DNA from: Rahnella victoriana
Lineage (GTDB): Bacteria > Pseudomonadota > Gammaproteobacteria > Enterobacterales > Enterobacteriaceae
Reading direction: 5' to 3'
Length of the DNA: 64,000 nt
Assembly (NCBI RefSeq): GCF_004330295.1
Contig: NZ_SJOJ01000010.1
Coordinates: forward strand, 62,001-126,000
Translations under genes and position numbers: made by a program
The notes under the pieces: generated by a model
Seen by the model: the letters and a program-made list of their open reading frames with translations, nothing else
Database searches by the model: none
What the model was told of the DNA's origin: nothing
In this document: one piece after another, positions 48,070 to 57,786 of the stretch
Layout of the letters: every line of letters begins with the position of its first letter
Position numbering within the stretch: position 1 is the stretch's first letter

Positions 48070-48474
48070 ATGGCTCAATCGGTAAATGCGTGGTTGCAAG
48101 GCAAGATCGACGACTATAAATCCAGTGTCCGCGATGCGACGGTGGATTTTTATATGGCGGATGCTGCCTTGCGACGCCCTGAAGCACATCTCTGCCAGCT
48201 CAAACGTTTTAACAGTATCTGTCTGGATATGGCCAATCTGTGTCTGCAAAACGGGGATGACCACAGCTATCTGCATGCTTTATGCAAATTACACAACCGG
48301 CTGATACTGGAAATCAACAGTGTTGTCCGCTGCGAACTCTTCCGTGTTCAGAGCTATCATTTTGCGCGACATACGTTAAAACTCATTTGTCAGTATTATG
48401 CCATGATGGGCATCTGGGAAAAAGCAACAGCCTTTCAAACTGACTTTGCCAAGCGCGTCCCTTTCCAGCTTTAA
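48070..48474 (+). CDS. Uncharacterised 134-residue protein under a Fur box
   Basis: I do not recognise this protein. It is predicted to be all-helical and soluble, with no signal peptide. It has six cysteines (in HLCQL, SICLD, NLCLQ, ALCKL, VRCEL and LICQY) and several histidines (DDHSYLHAL, LHNR, YHFARHTL), an unusual amount for 134 residues, so metal or redox chemistry is possible but unproven. The C-terminal WEKATAFQTDFAKR resembles a tetratricopeptide-like helix. The ATG at 48070 follows GGAATACTGAGA. The promoter is overlaid by a perfect Fur box, and the divergent neighbour is the suf operon, so expression in iron starvation is expected. In E. coli the unrelated ydiH occupies this place. 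Confidence 0.75.
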   Translation: MAQSVNAWLQGKIDDYKSSVRDATVDFYMADAALRRPEAHLCQLKRFNSICLDMANLCLQNGDDHSYLHALCKLHNRLILEINSVVRCELFRVQSYHFARHTLKLICQYYAMMGIWEKATAFQTDFAKRVPFQL

Positions 48475-48511
48475 TTCTTTTTCAATAAGTTACGTCTTGC
48501 TTTAAGCCAAA

Positions 48512-48544
48512 TAAAAAAAGCGGACACATATAACATGTATCCGC
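48512..48544 (-). terminator. Terminator of menI
   Basis: On the minus strand GCGGATACAT, five-base loop, ATGTGTCCGC (one mismatch) is followed by seven T. Confidence 0.85.
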
Positions 48545-48591
48545 CTCTCAGAGATATCAACCGTGCCACACACCGCGATTAATAGCCTACA

Positions 48592-49011
48592 TCAATGTTC
48601 TATCACCATGGTGGTCAGTCGCGACACACAGCAAAGATTGCCTTTCTGATCAAAAATCTCAATCTGCCACACCTGACTCCGGCGTCCGGTACGTAAGGCA
48701 CGGCATACACCGCGCACCAGCCCTTCCCTTGCTGACTGCATATGGCTGGCATTAATTTCCACGCCGACCACGGTCTGATTGCCCTCGCTGCACAGATAGC
48801 CCGCCATTGATCCGAGGGTTTCAGCCAGCACTACGGATGCGCCACCATGAAGTAAACCAAACGGCTGGGTCGTACGGGCATCAACCGGCATTGTCGCTTC
48901 GAGGAAATCCTCCCCCAGTACCGTAAATTCAATGCCCACATGCCCGACCATGCATCCCTGACTGCGCTGATTCAGGGCTTCCAGCGTGGTACTCCGTTTC
49001 CAGAATGACAT
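48592..49011 (-). CDS. menI: MenI, 1,4-dihydroxy-2-naphthoyl-CoA thioesterase
   Basis: 139-residue hotdog-fold thioesterase that releases 1,4-dihydroxy-2-naphthoate in menaquinone synthesis; formerly YdiI. The catalytic Glu lies in ASVVLAETLGSMAG and the conserved stretch QPFGLLHGGASVV binds the CoA thioester. E. coli MenI has 136 residues. It is 14 bases downstream of ydiJ on the same strand, so the pair is probably cotranscribed, as in E. coli. Confidence 0.95.
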   Translation of the reverse strand: MSFWKRSTTLEALNQRSQGCMVGHVGIEFTVLGEDFLEATMPVDARTTQPFGLLHGGASVVLAETLGSMAGYLCSEGNQTVVGVEINASHMQSAREGLVRGVCRALRTGRRSQVWQIEIFDQKGNLCCVSRLTTMVIEH

Positions 49012-49025
49012 CGTGCTTCCTTTTG

Positions 49026-52000
49026 TTAGGGAATGATTTCCAGCAAAGCCTGCAGCGGGTGACGAACGCCGTTGCCTTCAATGCGTTTTACCTGACTGCG
49101 ACAGGAATACCCGGTTGCCAGACAGCGCTGACGCGGCAACCGCTGCAAGGAGGTATGCCAGGAGAGCTCATAAATCCCCAGTGAGTTTTGGAGATTTTTG
49201 GTTTCGTGACCGTAGGTGCCGGCCATACCGCAGCAGCCCACGCTGACGTTTTCCAGCTTCGCACCATAACGGGCAAAGATGTCGCTCCACTGTTTGCTGC
49301 TGTTTGGTAACGCGGTACTTTCGGTACAGTGCCCGAACAAATACCAGGACTCGCCGCTTTGCTGTTGTGCAGGACGTTCTGCCAGCCAGCTGTCGAGCCA
49401 TTCATGCACCAGTTGAACCTGGAATGAACCCCGGGCATCGCCAAGGATTTCTTTATATTCATCGCGATAACAGAGTACCAGCGCCGGATCGACCCCCACC
49501 AGCGGCATACCTAACTGCGCTACACGGTTCAAAAACTGCGATGTTTTCTTCGCTGTTTTCGCAAAACGGGTGAGGAACCCTTTGATATGCTGCGCTTTAC
49601 CATTGGGTGAGAATGGCAACAGTACCGGCTTCAGTCCCAGTTTTTCAATCAGTTGCACAAAATCAGCCACGACCTTTGCATCATAGAAACTGGTAAACGG
49701 ATCCTGCACGACCAACACATAGTCGTTTCGTTGCGCTGGCGGGATAGCCTCCAGCTGTTCCAGCGTCATGTTGCTGGCACGATGGCCTGACAGTTGTTCC
49801 CGCAGCGTCGGGGAAGACAGCAGGGGCAAATCCACCATGCCAATACTCTTCCGGCTCATCTCCCTGACCCACGGTTGTTTAAGGAAGAAGTTGAACAATT
49901 TAGGGGCTTTCGCCATCAGCGGTGCATAACTTTCAACACTGGCGACAACATGGTCGCGTGCCGGACGCAGATAGCGCGTGTGATATAGCTGCAGGAAGCG
50001 GGAACGGAAGCCAGGGACATCAATCTTGATCGGGCATTGCGTTGAGCAGGCTTTGCAGGCCAGACAACCCGACATCGCTTCTTTCACTTCGTGTGAGAAG
50101 TCATATTCACCTTTACTGGCATGCCAGCTATTACGGGTGCGGTCGATCAGGCTGCGGAAACTCAAGCCTTTTTCCGGCAACGCATTTTCCAGTACCAGCG
50201 GATCCACACCCTGCTCTGACAATAACCGCAGCCATTCGCGCACCAGTCCGGCACGGCCTTTCGGCGAGTGAATGCGGCTGCCAGTGATTTTCATCGACGG
50301 GCACATCGGGCTTTTGACATCAAAGTTAAAGCACAGACCGTTGCCATTACACTCCATGGCGCCACGGAAAGACTGACGAACCTCCAGCGGAATACGACGA
50401 TCGAGTGTTCCGCGTTTAGCCGCGTCCACTTTCATCATCGGTTCATCGCATTCAAGCGGCGCGCAAATTTTGCCGGGGTTCAGACGGTTATCAGGGTCGA
50501 ACACCGTTTTGATGCGGCGCAATTCATGGAACAGTGCCTCGCCAAAAAATGCCGGACTGTATTCCGCACGGAAACCTTTGCCGTGTTCTCCCCACAGCAA
50601 ACCGCCGTATTTGGCGGTGAGCGCCACCACTTCATCAGAGATCTGCTTGAGCAACATTTCCTGCTGCGGGTCGCACATATCCAGCGCGGGACGCACATGC
50701 AATACCCCGGCATCCACATGACCGAACATGCCATAACTCAGGTTATGGCTGTCGAGCAGTGCACGGAATTCAACAATGTAATCCGCCAGATGCTGAGGCG
50801 GCACGCAGGTATCTTCTGCAAACGGCAGCGGTTTAGCCTGCCCCTTCGCGTTACCCAGCAAACCGACGGCTTTTTTTCGCATATTATAAATGCGCTCGAT
50901 CCCTGCCAGGTCGGCACAAATCTGATAGCCGATGACGCCGCCTTCTTTATCACTCATCAGACCGTCAAGCCGCTCGCATAACGCACTCACCTGACTTTCA
51001 ATCAGCTCAGCGTCATCACCGGCGAACTCGACAATGTTCAACCCCTGCATGTCTTTGCCTTCAACATCCGTGATGTAATCACGAACGCTGTGCCAGACAA
51101 TGTCTTCACGCGCCAGATTCAGTACCTTGGAATCGACGGTTTCCACAGACAGCGCTTTGGCTTCCACCATAAACGGCGCGTTGCGCAGTGCTGAGTTGAA
51201 CGAGTCATATTTAATATTGACCAGACGGCGCACTTTCGGGATGGGGGTGATGTTCAGCCGCGCTTCGGTAATAAAGGCCAGCGAACCTTCTGAACCGGTC
51301 AGAATGCGGGTCAGATTGAAGGTTTGCAGATCGTCGCTCAGTACATGGCGCAAATCATAACCGGTCAGAAAGCGGTTAAGTTTCGGGAATTTTTCGATCA
51401 CCAGCGCACGGTTATCACGACAGCTGTCCAGCACGGTGCGGTAAATCCGCCCGATAACCGAATCTTCTTCACCCAGCTTATCCGCCAGAGCCGTAGGGAT
51501 GGCGGTGGTATCGAGCATATCGCCGCCGAGCACGATGGCCCGGACACCGAGCACATGGTCGGAGGTTTTACCGTATACCAGTGACCCCTGCCCCGACGCA
51601 TCCGTGTTTATCATGCCGCCCAGTGTGGCGCGGTTACTGGTCGAGAGTTCAGGGGAAAAGAAATAACCAAACGGACGCAGGTAATCATTGAGCTGGTCTT
51701 TAATCACACCGGCTTCCACTTTCACCCAACCCTGTTCGGTATTGATATCCAGAATGCGGTTCATATGACGGGACATATCCACCACAATACCGCGGTTAAG
51801 TGACTGGCCGTTGGTGCCGGTGCCGCCGCCGCGTGGCGTGAACACCAGCGTTTTGAAACGTTCCTGTCCTGCAAGACGCGCAATCAGGGCGACGTCCGAC
51901 GTGGCAAGCGGGAATAACACCGCATCAGGCAACAGCTGATAGACACTGTTGTCTGTGGCCATCGTCAGTCTGTCGGCATACGTTGTTGTGAGATCACCCG

Positions 52001-52082
52001 TAAAACCGTTGCTTTTTAACGCTTCCAAAAAATCGAGCACCAGCTGGATGACACCCGGCGCCTGAGAAATCTGTGGGATCAT
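49026..52082 (-). CDS. ydiJ: YdiJ, FAD/Fe-S D-2-hydroxyglutarate dehydrogenase
   Basis: 1018-residue flavoprotein, the same length as E. coli YdiJ, which has been reported to oxidise D-2-hydroxyglutarate. The N-terminal FAD-binding PCMH domain (about 40-280) includes FTPRGGGTGTNGQSLNRG and PELSTSNRATLGGMINTDASG. The FAD-linked oxidase C-terminal domain reaches about 590 (GEHGKGFRAEYSP, NRLNPGKIC). A ferredoxin-like part with GCLACKACSTQCPIKIDVP follows near 670, and a CCG-domain with VGCCGMAGTYGHE near the end. The ATG at 52082 matches the known start MIPQISQAPGV; 35 upstream codons are rejected. Divergent from ydiK, with a notable palindrome between. Confidence 0.94.
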   Translation of the reverse strand: MIPQISQAPGVIQLVLDFLEALKSNGFTGDLTTTYADRLTMATDNSVYQLLPDAVLFPLATSDVALIARLAGQERFKTLVFTPRGGGTGTNGQSLNRGIVVDMSRHMNRILDINTEQGWVKVEAGVIKDQLNDYLRPFGYFFSPELSTSNRATLGGMINTDASGQGSLVYGKTSDHVLGVRAIVLGGDMLDTTAIPTALADKLGEEDSVIGRIYRTVLDSCRDNRALVIEKFPKLNRFLTGYDLRHVLSDDLQTFNLTRILTGSEGSLAFITEARLNITPIPKVRRLVNIKYDSFNSALRNAPFMVEAKALSVETVDSKVLNLAREDIVWHSVRDYITDVEGKDMQGLNIVEFAGDDAELIESQVSALCERLDGLMSDKEGGVIGYQICADLAGIERIYNMRKKAVGLLGNAKGQAKPLPFAEDTCVPPQHLADYIVEFRALLDSHNLSYGMFGHVDAGVLHVRPALDMCDPQQEMLLKQISDEVVALTAKYGGLLWGEHGKGFRAEYSPAFFGEALFHELRRIKTVFDPDNRLNPGKICAPLECDEPMMKVDAAKRGTLDRRIPLEVRQSFRGAMECNGNGLCFNFDVKSPMCPSMKITGSRIHSPKGRAGLVREWLRLLSEQGVDPLVLENALPEKGLSFRSLIDRTRNSWHASKGEYDFSHEVKEAMSGCLACKACSTQCPIKIDVPGFRSRFLQLYHTRYLRPARDHVVASVESYAPLMAKAPKLFNFFLKQPWVREMSRKSIGMVDLPLLSSPTLREQLSGHRASNMTLEQLEAIPPAQRNDYVLVVQDPFTSFYDAKVVADFVQLIEKLGLKPVLLPFSPNGKAQHIKGFLTRFAKTAKKTSQFLNRVAQLGMPLVGVDPALVLCYRDEYKEILGDARGSFQVQLVHEWLDSWLAERPAQQQSGESWYLFGHCTESTALPNSSKQWSDIFARYGAKLENVSVGCCGMAGTYGHETKNLQNSLGIYELSWHTSLQRLPRQRCLATGYSCRSQVKRIEGNGVRHPLQALLEIIP

Positions 52083-52259
52083 TGAATTATGACTCTTTCT
52101 TTGTTGTATGCCTGGCGGGCCCGAGGCGACCTGCCGGATCTGCGGGGCAGATCCACCCTGTTCTTTACCCAGAATAAAAACTAACATACTTCGTTTTTAA
52201 GCGCTCCGTCTGGTTGACCTTTGTTGCAGATGTTTCATGACATCTCGCAAAAAGCACTC

Positions 52260-52280
52260 GTTGCAACAACGCGTTGCAAC
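52260..52280. promoter_or_regulatory. Palindromic operator candidate between ydiJ and ydiK
   Basis: GTTGCAACAACGCGTTGCAAC has GTTGCAA and TTGCAAC arms spaced by seven bases, and the inner CAACGCGTTG is itself a perfect palindrome centred on CG, like LacI-family operators. A related TTGTTGCA lies at 52221-52228. The gap of 326 bases between ydiJ and ydiK holds no gene. Confidence 0.5.
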
Positions 52281-52408
52281 TTATTGTGTGGCGCACTATC
52301 CAAATGCCGCGTGGTGTTCCATGCTTATTTTATGACTGACGTTGTCTGACACATTTTTTGAGGCACAGGGTTCGTGCCTTATTTCGTTTATCCATATGAG
52401 AAACATGA

Positions 52409-53506
52409 ATGAATCTCCCAATTAAACGTTATGACTTACCCCAGATTATGTTCGGGGTTCTGTTTATTGCCCTGATGACCGTTGCCAGCATCTGGATTGT
52501 CCAACCCTTTATTCTCGGGTTTGTCTGGGCCGGAATGGTGGTCATCGCCACATGGCCGCTGATGATCAGGCTTCAGCGCCTTCTCTGGGGACGTCGTTTC
52601 CTGGCCGTCATTATCATGACGCTGCTGTTGATCCTGTTGTTCGTCATGCCTATCGCCTTGCTGGTCAGCAGCGCGGTGGAAAACGGCGCTCCGCTGGTCG
52701 AAATTGCCAGCCATCCTTCTTCGTTACACATGCCAGATTTTCAGTGGCTGAATGCGATCCCGCTGGTGGGGCATAAACTCTACAACGGCTGGCATGCCCT
52801 GATTAATGGCGGCGGTAATGCGCTGATGAGTAAAGTGCAACCCTACGTCGGACAAACTGCTGCATGGTTTGTGACACAGGCGGGTCATCTGGGTCGCTTT
52901 ATCGTGCACTGTGCGCTGATGTTGTTATTCAGTGCGTTGCTTTACAGCCGTGGGGAAAATGTTGCGATGGGCATCCGTCATTTCGCGGTGCGTCTGGCGG
53001 CAGAGCGCGGTGATGCGGCAGTGATCCTTGCCGGTCAGGCGATCCGGGCCGTGGCATTGGGCGTGGTGGTGACTGCGATTGTGCAGTCTGTGCTGGGCGG
53101 TATCGGGCTGGCAATCGCCGGGATCCCTTACGCCACGGTGCTGACGGTCGTGATGTTCGTCTGCTGTGTCGCGCAAATCGGGCCATTGCTGATATTGATC
53201 CCGGCCATCATCTGGCTGTACTGGTCTGGCGACAATACCTGGGGCACCGTGCTGCTGGTGTGGAGTTGCGTGGTCGGTTCACTCGATAACGTACTGCGCC
53301 CGGTTCTTATCCGGATGGGTGCAGATTTGCCGATGTTACTGATTTTATCCGGCGTTATCGGTGGCCTGTTTGCCTTCGGTATGATTGGCCTGTTCATCGG
53401 ACCGGTTGTGCTGGCGGTATCCTATCGCCTGATTTCACTTTGGGTGAATGAAGCACCGGAACCTGATGCAGATCCAGTCGAGGCGCTGAAAGCACTGGAC
53501 GAGTAA
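52409..53506 (+). CDS. ydiK: YdiK, AI-2E/PerM-family membrane transporter
   Basis: 365-residue inner-membrane protein of the AI-2 exporter/PerM family; E. coli YdiK has 370. About seven to eight membrane helices, with a paired helix block at the N-terminus (FIALMTVASIWIVQPFILG), a periplasmic segment at about 70-150, and the conserved C-terminal region GTVLLVWSCVVGSLDNVLRP followed by LILSGVIGGLFAFGMIGLFIGP. The substrate is unknown. Start ATG at 52409, though the ribosome site (GAAACATGA) is weak. It is divergent from ydiJ, and rprA follows as in E. coli. Confidence 0.92.
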   Translation: MNLPIKRYDLPQIMFGVLFIALMTVASIWIVQPFILGFVWAGMVVIATWPLMIRLQRLLWGRRFLAVIIMTLLLILLFVMPIALLVSSAVENGAPLVEIASHPSSLHMPDFQWLNAIPLVGHKLYNGWHALINGGGNALMSKVQPYVGQTAAWFVTQAGHLGRFIVHCALMLLFSALLYSRGENVAMGIRHFAVRLAAERGDAAVILAGQAIRAVALGVVVTAIVQSVLGGIGLAIAGIPYATVLTVVMFVCCVAQIGPLLILIPAIIWLYWSGDNTWGTVLLVWSCVVGSLDNVLRPVLIRMGADLPMLLILSGVIGGLFAFGMIGLFIGPVVLAVSYRLISLWVNEAPEPDADPVEALKALDE

Positions 53507-53529
53507 TTTCATCACGCGTTAATGCATAC

Positions 53530-53568
53530 AGGCGTTGCTCCGAAAATTTAACGGGCAACGCCTTTTTC
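53530..53568 (+). terminator. Terminator of ydiK
   Basis: GGCGTTGC and GCAACGCC pair across a 16-base loop and are followed by TTTTTCTTT. Confidence 0.85.
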
Positions 53569-53644
53569 TTTATTCAAATCCCGCCATGACTTTTTAACCG
53601 AAAAAAACATCCCGCTTCATCCATGAGAATGAGAATAAACTCTA

Positions 53645-53691
53645 TTAGGAGAATTCTTACAGACTAAATACATTGAGAAACTTAGTATTAT
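53645..53691 (+). promoter_or_regulatory. rprA promoter with RcsAB box
   Basis: Read on the minus strand, 53646-53659 is TAAGAATTCTCCTA, which matches the RcsAB consensus TAAGAATATTCCTA at 12 of 14 positions. It lies about 35-48 bases before the predicted rprA start. TAGTAT (53683-53688) or TATTAT (53686-53691) serves as -10. No good -35 is visible, as expected for an activator-dependent promoter. Confidence 0.65.
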
Positions 53692-53693
53692 TA

Positions 53694-53802
53694 ACAGTTC
53701 GGATTTCAACTCACTGATTTATATACATGCTTTCCCCTGAGCCTGTATACCCCAAATTGCTGTGTGTAGTCTTTGCCTGTCTCCCAAGACGGGCTTTTTT
53801 TT
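53694..53802 (+). ncRNA. rprA: RprA small regulatory RNA
   Basis: About 109-base Hfq-dependent small RNA that activates rpoS translation and represses csgD in E. coli. The 3' part TTGCTGTGTGTAGTCTTTGCC is close to identical to E. coli RprA, and the terminator GCCTGTCT/AGACGGGC with nine T ends it. The central CCCCTGAG, part of the rpoS-pairing region, is also conserved. The 5' region (TTCGGATTTCAACTCAC) is diverged from the E. coli first stem-loop. It lies just downstream of ydiK, its E. coli position. The 5' end is placed from the -10 and is accurate to a few bases. Confidence 0.9.
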
Positions 53803-53877
53803 TAATCTTTTTCCCGCCATTTTGTTATTTCTTCCTTCATTCTTATTTTTTTTATTTCCCGAAATGAGCGGCTCAGA

Positions 53878-53920
53878 AAAAAGAAAAGGCCATCACCTGT
53901 AAGTGACAGCCTTTAATTTA
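53878..53920 (-). terminator. Terminator of ppsA
   Basis: On the minus strand GGCTGTCAC and GTGATGGCC pair (two G-T pairs) around a six-base loop, followed by TTTTCTTTTTT. Confidence 0.8.
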
Positions 53921-53937
53921 GGGCATTAGGAATTTAT

Positions 53938-56313
53938 TTACTTCTCAGCCAGCGCCAGCCAGGTTTGTACGACAGTATCAGGATTCAGCGACAAACTGTC
54001 GATGCCCTCATCCATCAGCCACTGGGCAAAGTCCTGATGATCTGACGGGCCCTGCCCACAGATACCGACATACTTACCCTGTTTCTTCGCGGCTTTGATG
54101 GCCATCGACAGAAGCGCTTTCACGGCGTCGTTACGTTCATCAAAGAGTTCAGACACCACACCCGAATCGCGATCCAGCCCCAGTGCCAGCTGAGTCATGT
54201 CGTTAGACCCGATAGAGAAGCCATCAAAGTGCTCCAGGAACTGATCTGCCAACAAGGCATTTGACGGGATTTCACACATCATGATCACTTTCAGACCATT
54301 TTCGCCGCGTTTCAGCCCCTGGTTTGCCAGCTCAGCCACCACCGCTTCAGCCTGTGCCACGGTACGCACAAACGGAATCATCACTTCAACGTTCGTCAGC
54401 CCCATATCATTGCGCACCCGTTTCATTGCCTCGCATTCAAGCGCGAAGCAATCACGGAAGCTGTCAGCAACATACCGACCGGCGCCACGGAAACCTAACA
54501 TCGGGTTTTCTTCATGAGGTTCGTATTTCTCGCCACCGACCAGATTGGCGTATTCATTTGATTTGAAATCAGATAAACGGACGATCACACGCTTTGGCCA
54601 GAACGCCGCGCCCAGTGTAGAGATCCCTTCCGTCAGTCTTGCGACGTAATATTCTCTCGGGCTGTCATAACCCTGAATGAGTTTGCTGATCTCTTCCTGA
54701 AGCTCTGGCGTTTGCTGGTCAAACTCCAGCAATGCTTTTGGATGCACGCCAATCATGCGGTTGATGATGAATTCTAAACGCGCCAGTCCGACGCCTTCGT
54801 TTGGCAGACAGGCGAAATCAAACGCACGATCCGGGTTGCCAATATTCATCATAATTTTCAGCGGCAATGCCGGCAGTTCATCAATTTCTGAACTCTGCAC
54901 GGAGAAATCCAGCTCATCCTGATACACATAACCGGTGTCGCCTTCAGAACAGGAAACCGTCACTTTCTGGTTTTCTGTCAGTTTTTCGGTGGCATCGCCA
55001 CATCCGACCACCGCAGGAATGCCCAGTTCACGGGCAATAATGGCCGCGTGACAGGTACGACCGCCACGGTTGGTGACAATCGCCGAGGCTTTTTTCATGA
55101 TCGGCTCCCAGTCGGGATCCGTCATGTCGGTCACCAGCACATCACCGGCTTTAACGTGGTGCATTTCGCTGATGTCATGAATGATTTTGACCGGACCGGC
55201 ACCGATACGGTGGCCGATTGCACGCCCTTCTACCAGCACGTTGCTGCTGCCATTGAGCTGATAGCGTTCCATAACCTGACCGTTTGAACGCACAGTCTCC
55301 GGACGCGCCTGTACGATATACAGTTTGCCGTTATGCCCGTCTTTCGCCCATTCGATATCCATCGGACGACCATAGTGTTTTTCAATCAACAGAGCCTGAC
55401 GCGCCAGCGCCTGAACTTCGTCATCCGTCAGTGAAAAACGGCTGCTCAGTTCGGCAGGGACATCTTCAATCTGTACCTGCTTGCCGTGTTCCTGACTCGG
55501 TGCATACACCATGCGGATTTTTTTCGAGCCCATCGTGCGGCGCACAATCGCGGGTTTTTTCTTCTCCAGCGTCGGTTTGTGCACGTAGAACTCATCCGGA
55601 TTCACCGCGCCCTGAACCACCATTTCACCGAGGCCGTAAGCCGAGGTAATAAACACCACCTGATCAAAACCTGATTCCGTATCGATGGTGAACATCACGC
55701 CCGCCGCAGCGAGATCTGAACGCACCATGCGCTGCACACCGGCCGAAAGCGCGACGCCACGATGGTCGTAACCCTGATGCACACGATAAGAAATCGCGCG
55801 GTCATTAAATAAAGACGCATAAACATGTTTCACCGCGGTCAGCACGGCATCAAAGCCCTGAACATTCAGGAAGGTTTCCTGCTGCCCGGCGAATGAGGCA
55901 TCCGGCATATCCTCCGCGGTGGCCGAGGAACGAACAGCAAATGAGGCATCTGGCTCACCCTCGGAAAGCTGCTGATAAGCTTCGCGGATGGATTTTTCCA
56001 GTTCAGGCTGGAAGGGTGTTTCAATGATCCACTGACGGATTTGGGTGCCCGCTTTAGTCAGTTGCCCGATATCATCCACATCCGTGTTATCCAGCAATTC
56101 ATGGATTCGGTGGTTTACGCCGCTCTGATCGAGAAAATCATTGAATGCCTGAGACGTCGTGGCAAAACCGTTAGGAACGGAAACACCCAGATCAGACAGA
56201 TTGGTGATCATTTCCCCGAGGGATGCGTTCTTGCCCCCGACTTTATCAACGTCGTTCATACCCAGTTGGTTGTACCAGATAACATTGCGTAAATCGGGAT
56301 CGAGATGAGCCAT
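53938..56313 (-). CDS. ppsA: Phosphoenolpyruvate synthase
   Basis: 791-residue gluconeogenic enzyme that makes phosphoenolpyruvate from pyruvate and ATP; E. coli has 792. The N-terminal ATP-grasp region carries [12 protein letters not shown] and [21 protein letters not shown] (landmark [16 protein letters not shown]). The swivelling domain has the catalytic His in [17 protein letters not shown] near residue 421. The C-terminal PEP-binding barrel has [15 protein letters not shown] and the Cys in [10 protein letters not shown]. It is divergent from its regulator gene ppsR. A Cra-type site 146-157 bases upstream fits the known activation by Cra. Confidence 0.98.
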   Translation of the reverse strand: MAHLDPDLRNVIWYNQLGMNDVDKVGGKNASLGEMITNLSDLGVSVPNGFATTSQAFNDFLDQSGVNHRIHELLDNTDVDDIGQLTKAGTQIRQWIIETPFQPELEKSIREAYQQLSEGEPDASFAVRSSATAEDMPDASFAGQQETFLNVQGFDAVLTAVKHVYASLFNDRAISYRVHQGYDHRGVALSAGVQRMVRSDLAAAGVMFTIDTESGFDQVVFITSAYGLGEMVVQGAVNPDEFYVHKPTLEKKKPAIVRRTMGSKKIRMVYAPSQEHGKQVQIEDVPAELSSRFSLTDDEVQALARQALLIEKHYGRPMDIEWAKDGHNGKLYIVQARPETVRSNGQVMERYQLNGSSNVLVEGRAIGHRIGAGPVKIIHDISEMHHVKAGDVLVTDMTDPDWEPIMKKASAIVTNRGGRTCHAAIIARELGIPAVVGCGDATEKLTENQKVTVSCSEGDTGYVYQDELDFSVQSSEIDELPALPLKIMMNIGNPDRAFDFACLPNEGVGLARLEFIINRMIGVHPKALLEFDQQTPELQEEISKLIQGYDSPREYYVARLTEGISTLGAAFWPKRVIVRLSDFKSNEYANLVGGEKYEPHEENPMLGFRGAGRYVADSFRDCFALECEAMKRVRNDMGLTNVEVMIPFVRTVAQAEAVVAELANQGLKRGENGLKVIMMCEIPSNALLADQFLEHFDGFSIGSNDMTQLALGLDRDSGVVSELFDERNDAVKALLSMAIKAAKKQGKYVGICGQGPSDHQDFAQWLMDEGIDSLSLNPDTVVQTWLALAEK

Positions 56314-56458
56314 GAAACAGTCCTTTCTTAATTTATTTACAGTAAAGGTCAGGAGGAATGCGAACCGGTTATTCAGTCGTTGCCTGCCACCTTTTTGAGG
56401 GGTTTTAACAACGCTGTCATTTTGAGACTAGCATAATGATCCATAAGGAACAGACAGG

Positions 56459-56470
56459 TGAATCGATCCA
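56459..56470. promoter_or_regulatory. Cra operator upstream of ppsA
   Basis: TGAATCGATCCA differs from the Cra palindrome TGAATCGATTCA at one position. It is 146 bases before the ppsA start codon, upstream of the likely promoter, where Cra acts as an activator. The remainder of the 523-base ppsA-ppsR gap is AT-rich and shows no gene. Confidence 0.65.
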
Positions 56471-56836
56471 GCAAATCAAACTATTTTTGTTTAGGAAAAT
56501 TCCAGCGCTTCAAATTTTGTGATCGGGACAAAATCGTTATTATTCCTTATGAATCATGGATAAATCGCATTTAGTTTCTCAGCGGAATTAATGCTATCAG
56601 AGCTGCTGAAGTTCTGCTGAAGCAATTCAAAAAGCTGCGAGATATCGTGGAAAATTTAAAATGCCATTTCATTTATTACAGCCATTTTGCGCACTGCCTC
56701 GCAGCAATGAACAGAACATCCCGCAGCATAAGAATTAGGCTTTTTATTTCCGCAAATTCTGGTTATTACTAAATACGCACCGGAAGGGTGTGATGAGCCG
56801 ATCAGTAAATGAAGTGATATCAATCAGGAGCAGTGC

Positions 56837-57658
56837 GTGGACAGAAGCGTGTTTTATATTTCCGACGGTACCGCCATCACGGCTGAGGTGTTAGGCCATG
56901 CTGTGCTTTCTCAATTTCCGGTCAACGCGACAACTTACTCGTTGCCCTTTGTAGAAAGTGAAGAACGCGCCAAAGCGGTCTGCCGCCAGATCAATGACAT
57001 TTATGAAAAAACCGGTGCCCGCCCGCTGGTGTTTTATTCCATCATTTCACCCAATATCCGCGACATCATTAAAGGCAGTGAAGGCTTTTGTCAGGACATT
57101 GTTCAGTCACTGGTTGCGCCCCTGCAAAATGAACTCGGTGTAGATCCGACCCCCATCGCCAACCGGACTCATGGCCTGACGGCAAGCAACATCAGCAAAT
57201 ATGATGCCCGTATCGCCGCGATTGATTACACACTGGCGCATGACGACGGCATCTCCCTGCGTAATCTCGATCAGGCGCAGGTCATTTTGCTCGGCGTGTC
57301 CCGCTGCGGTAAAACGCCCACCAGCCTCTATCTGGCGTTGCAGTTTGGTATCCGTGCCGCTAACTATCCCTTTACCGCCGACGACATGGACAACATCCAG
57401 TTACCCGCCGCCTTAAAGCCACATATGCACAAGCTGTTCGGGCTGACGATTGACCCGGATCGTCTGACGGCAATTCGTCAGGAGCGTGTTGAAAACAGCC
57501 GTTATGCCTCTTTACGCCAGTGCCGGATGGAAGTCTCTGAAGTCGAAGCCTTATTTCGCAAGAACCAGATCCGCTACCTCAACAGCACAAATTATTCCGT
57601 TGAGGAGATTTCAGCGAAGATCATGGACAGCTTTGGCATGAGCCGACGTATGTTCTGA
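56837..57658 (+). CDS. ppsR: PpsR, PEP synthase regulatory kinase/pyrophosphorylase
   Basis: 273-residue bifunctional regulator of the DUF299 family that inactivates PpsA by ADP-dependent phosphorylation and reactivates it by phosphate-dependent pyrophosphate release. The P-loop is [15 protein letters not shown] at about residues 152-166. The N-terminus [17 protein letters not shown] and C-terminal [18 protein letters not shown] are family features. The start is GTG at 56837, seven bases after CAGGAG. E. coli PpsR (YdiA) has 277 residues. Divergent from ppsA, followed by aroH 128 bases later. Confidence 0.95.
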   Translation: MDRSVFYISDGTAITAEVLGHAVLSQFPVNATTYSLPFVESEERAKAVCRQINDIYEKTGARPLVFYSIISPNIRDIIKGSEGFCQDIVQSLVAPLQNELGVDPTPIANRTHGLTASNISKYDARIAAIDYTLAHDDGISLRNLDQAQVILLGVSRCGKTPTSLYLALQFGIRAANYPFTADDMDNIQLPAALKPHMHKLFGLTIDPDRLTAIRQERVENSRYASLRQCRMEVSEVEALFRKNQIRYLNSTNYSVEEISAKIMDSFGMSRRMF

Positions 57659-57786
57659 ATCCTTTTACTGATGTGGATGGCATATCCTGCCAACAGTGGT
57701 TGAATTCGTCGGTTTTTGCGTTATTGTGATCGGCATCACTTCCCGGTATTCCTGCCGCAGAGAAGAAACAAATTTTCGAGAACACG

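Noticed and set aside
57659..57786. TrpR or TyrR operator upstream of aroH
   Set aside because: I looked for CTAGTTAACTAG-like and TGTAAA-N6-TTTACA-like sequences and found no convincing match.
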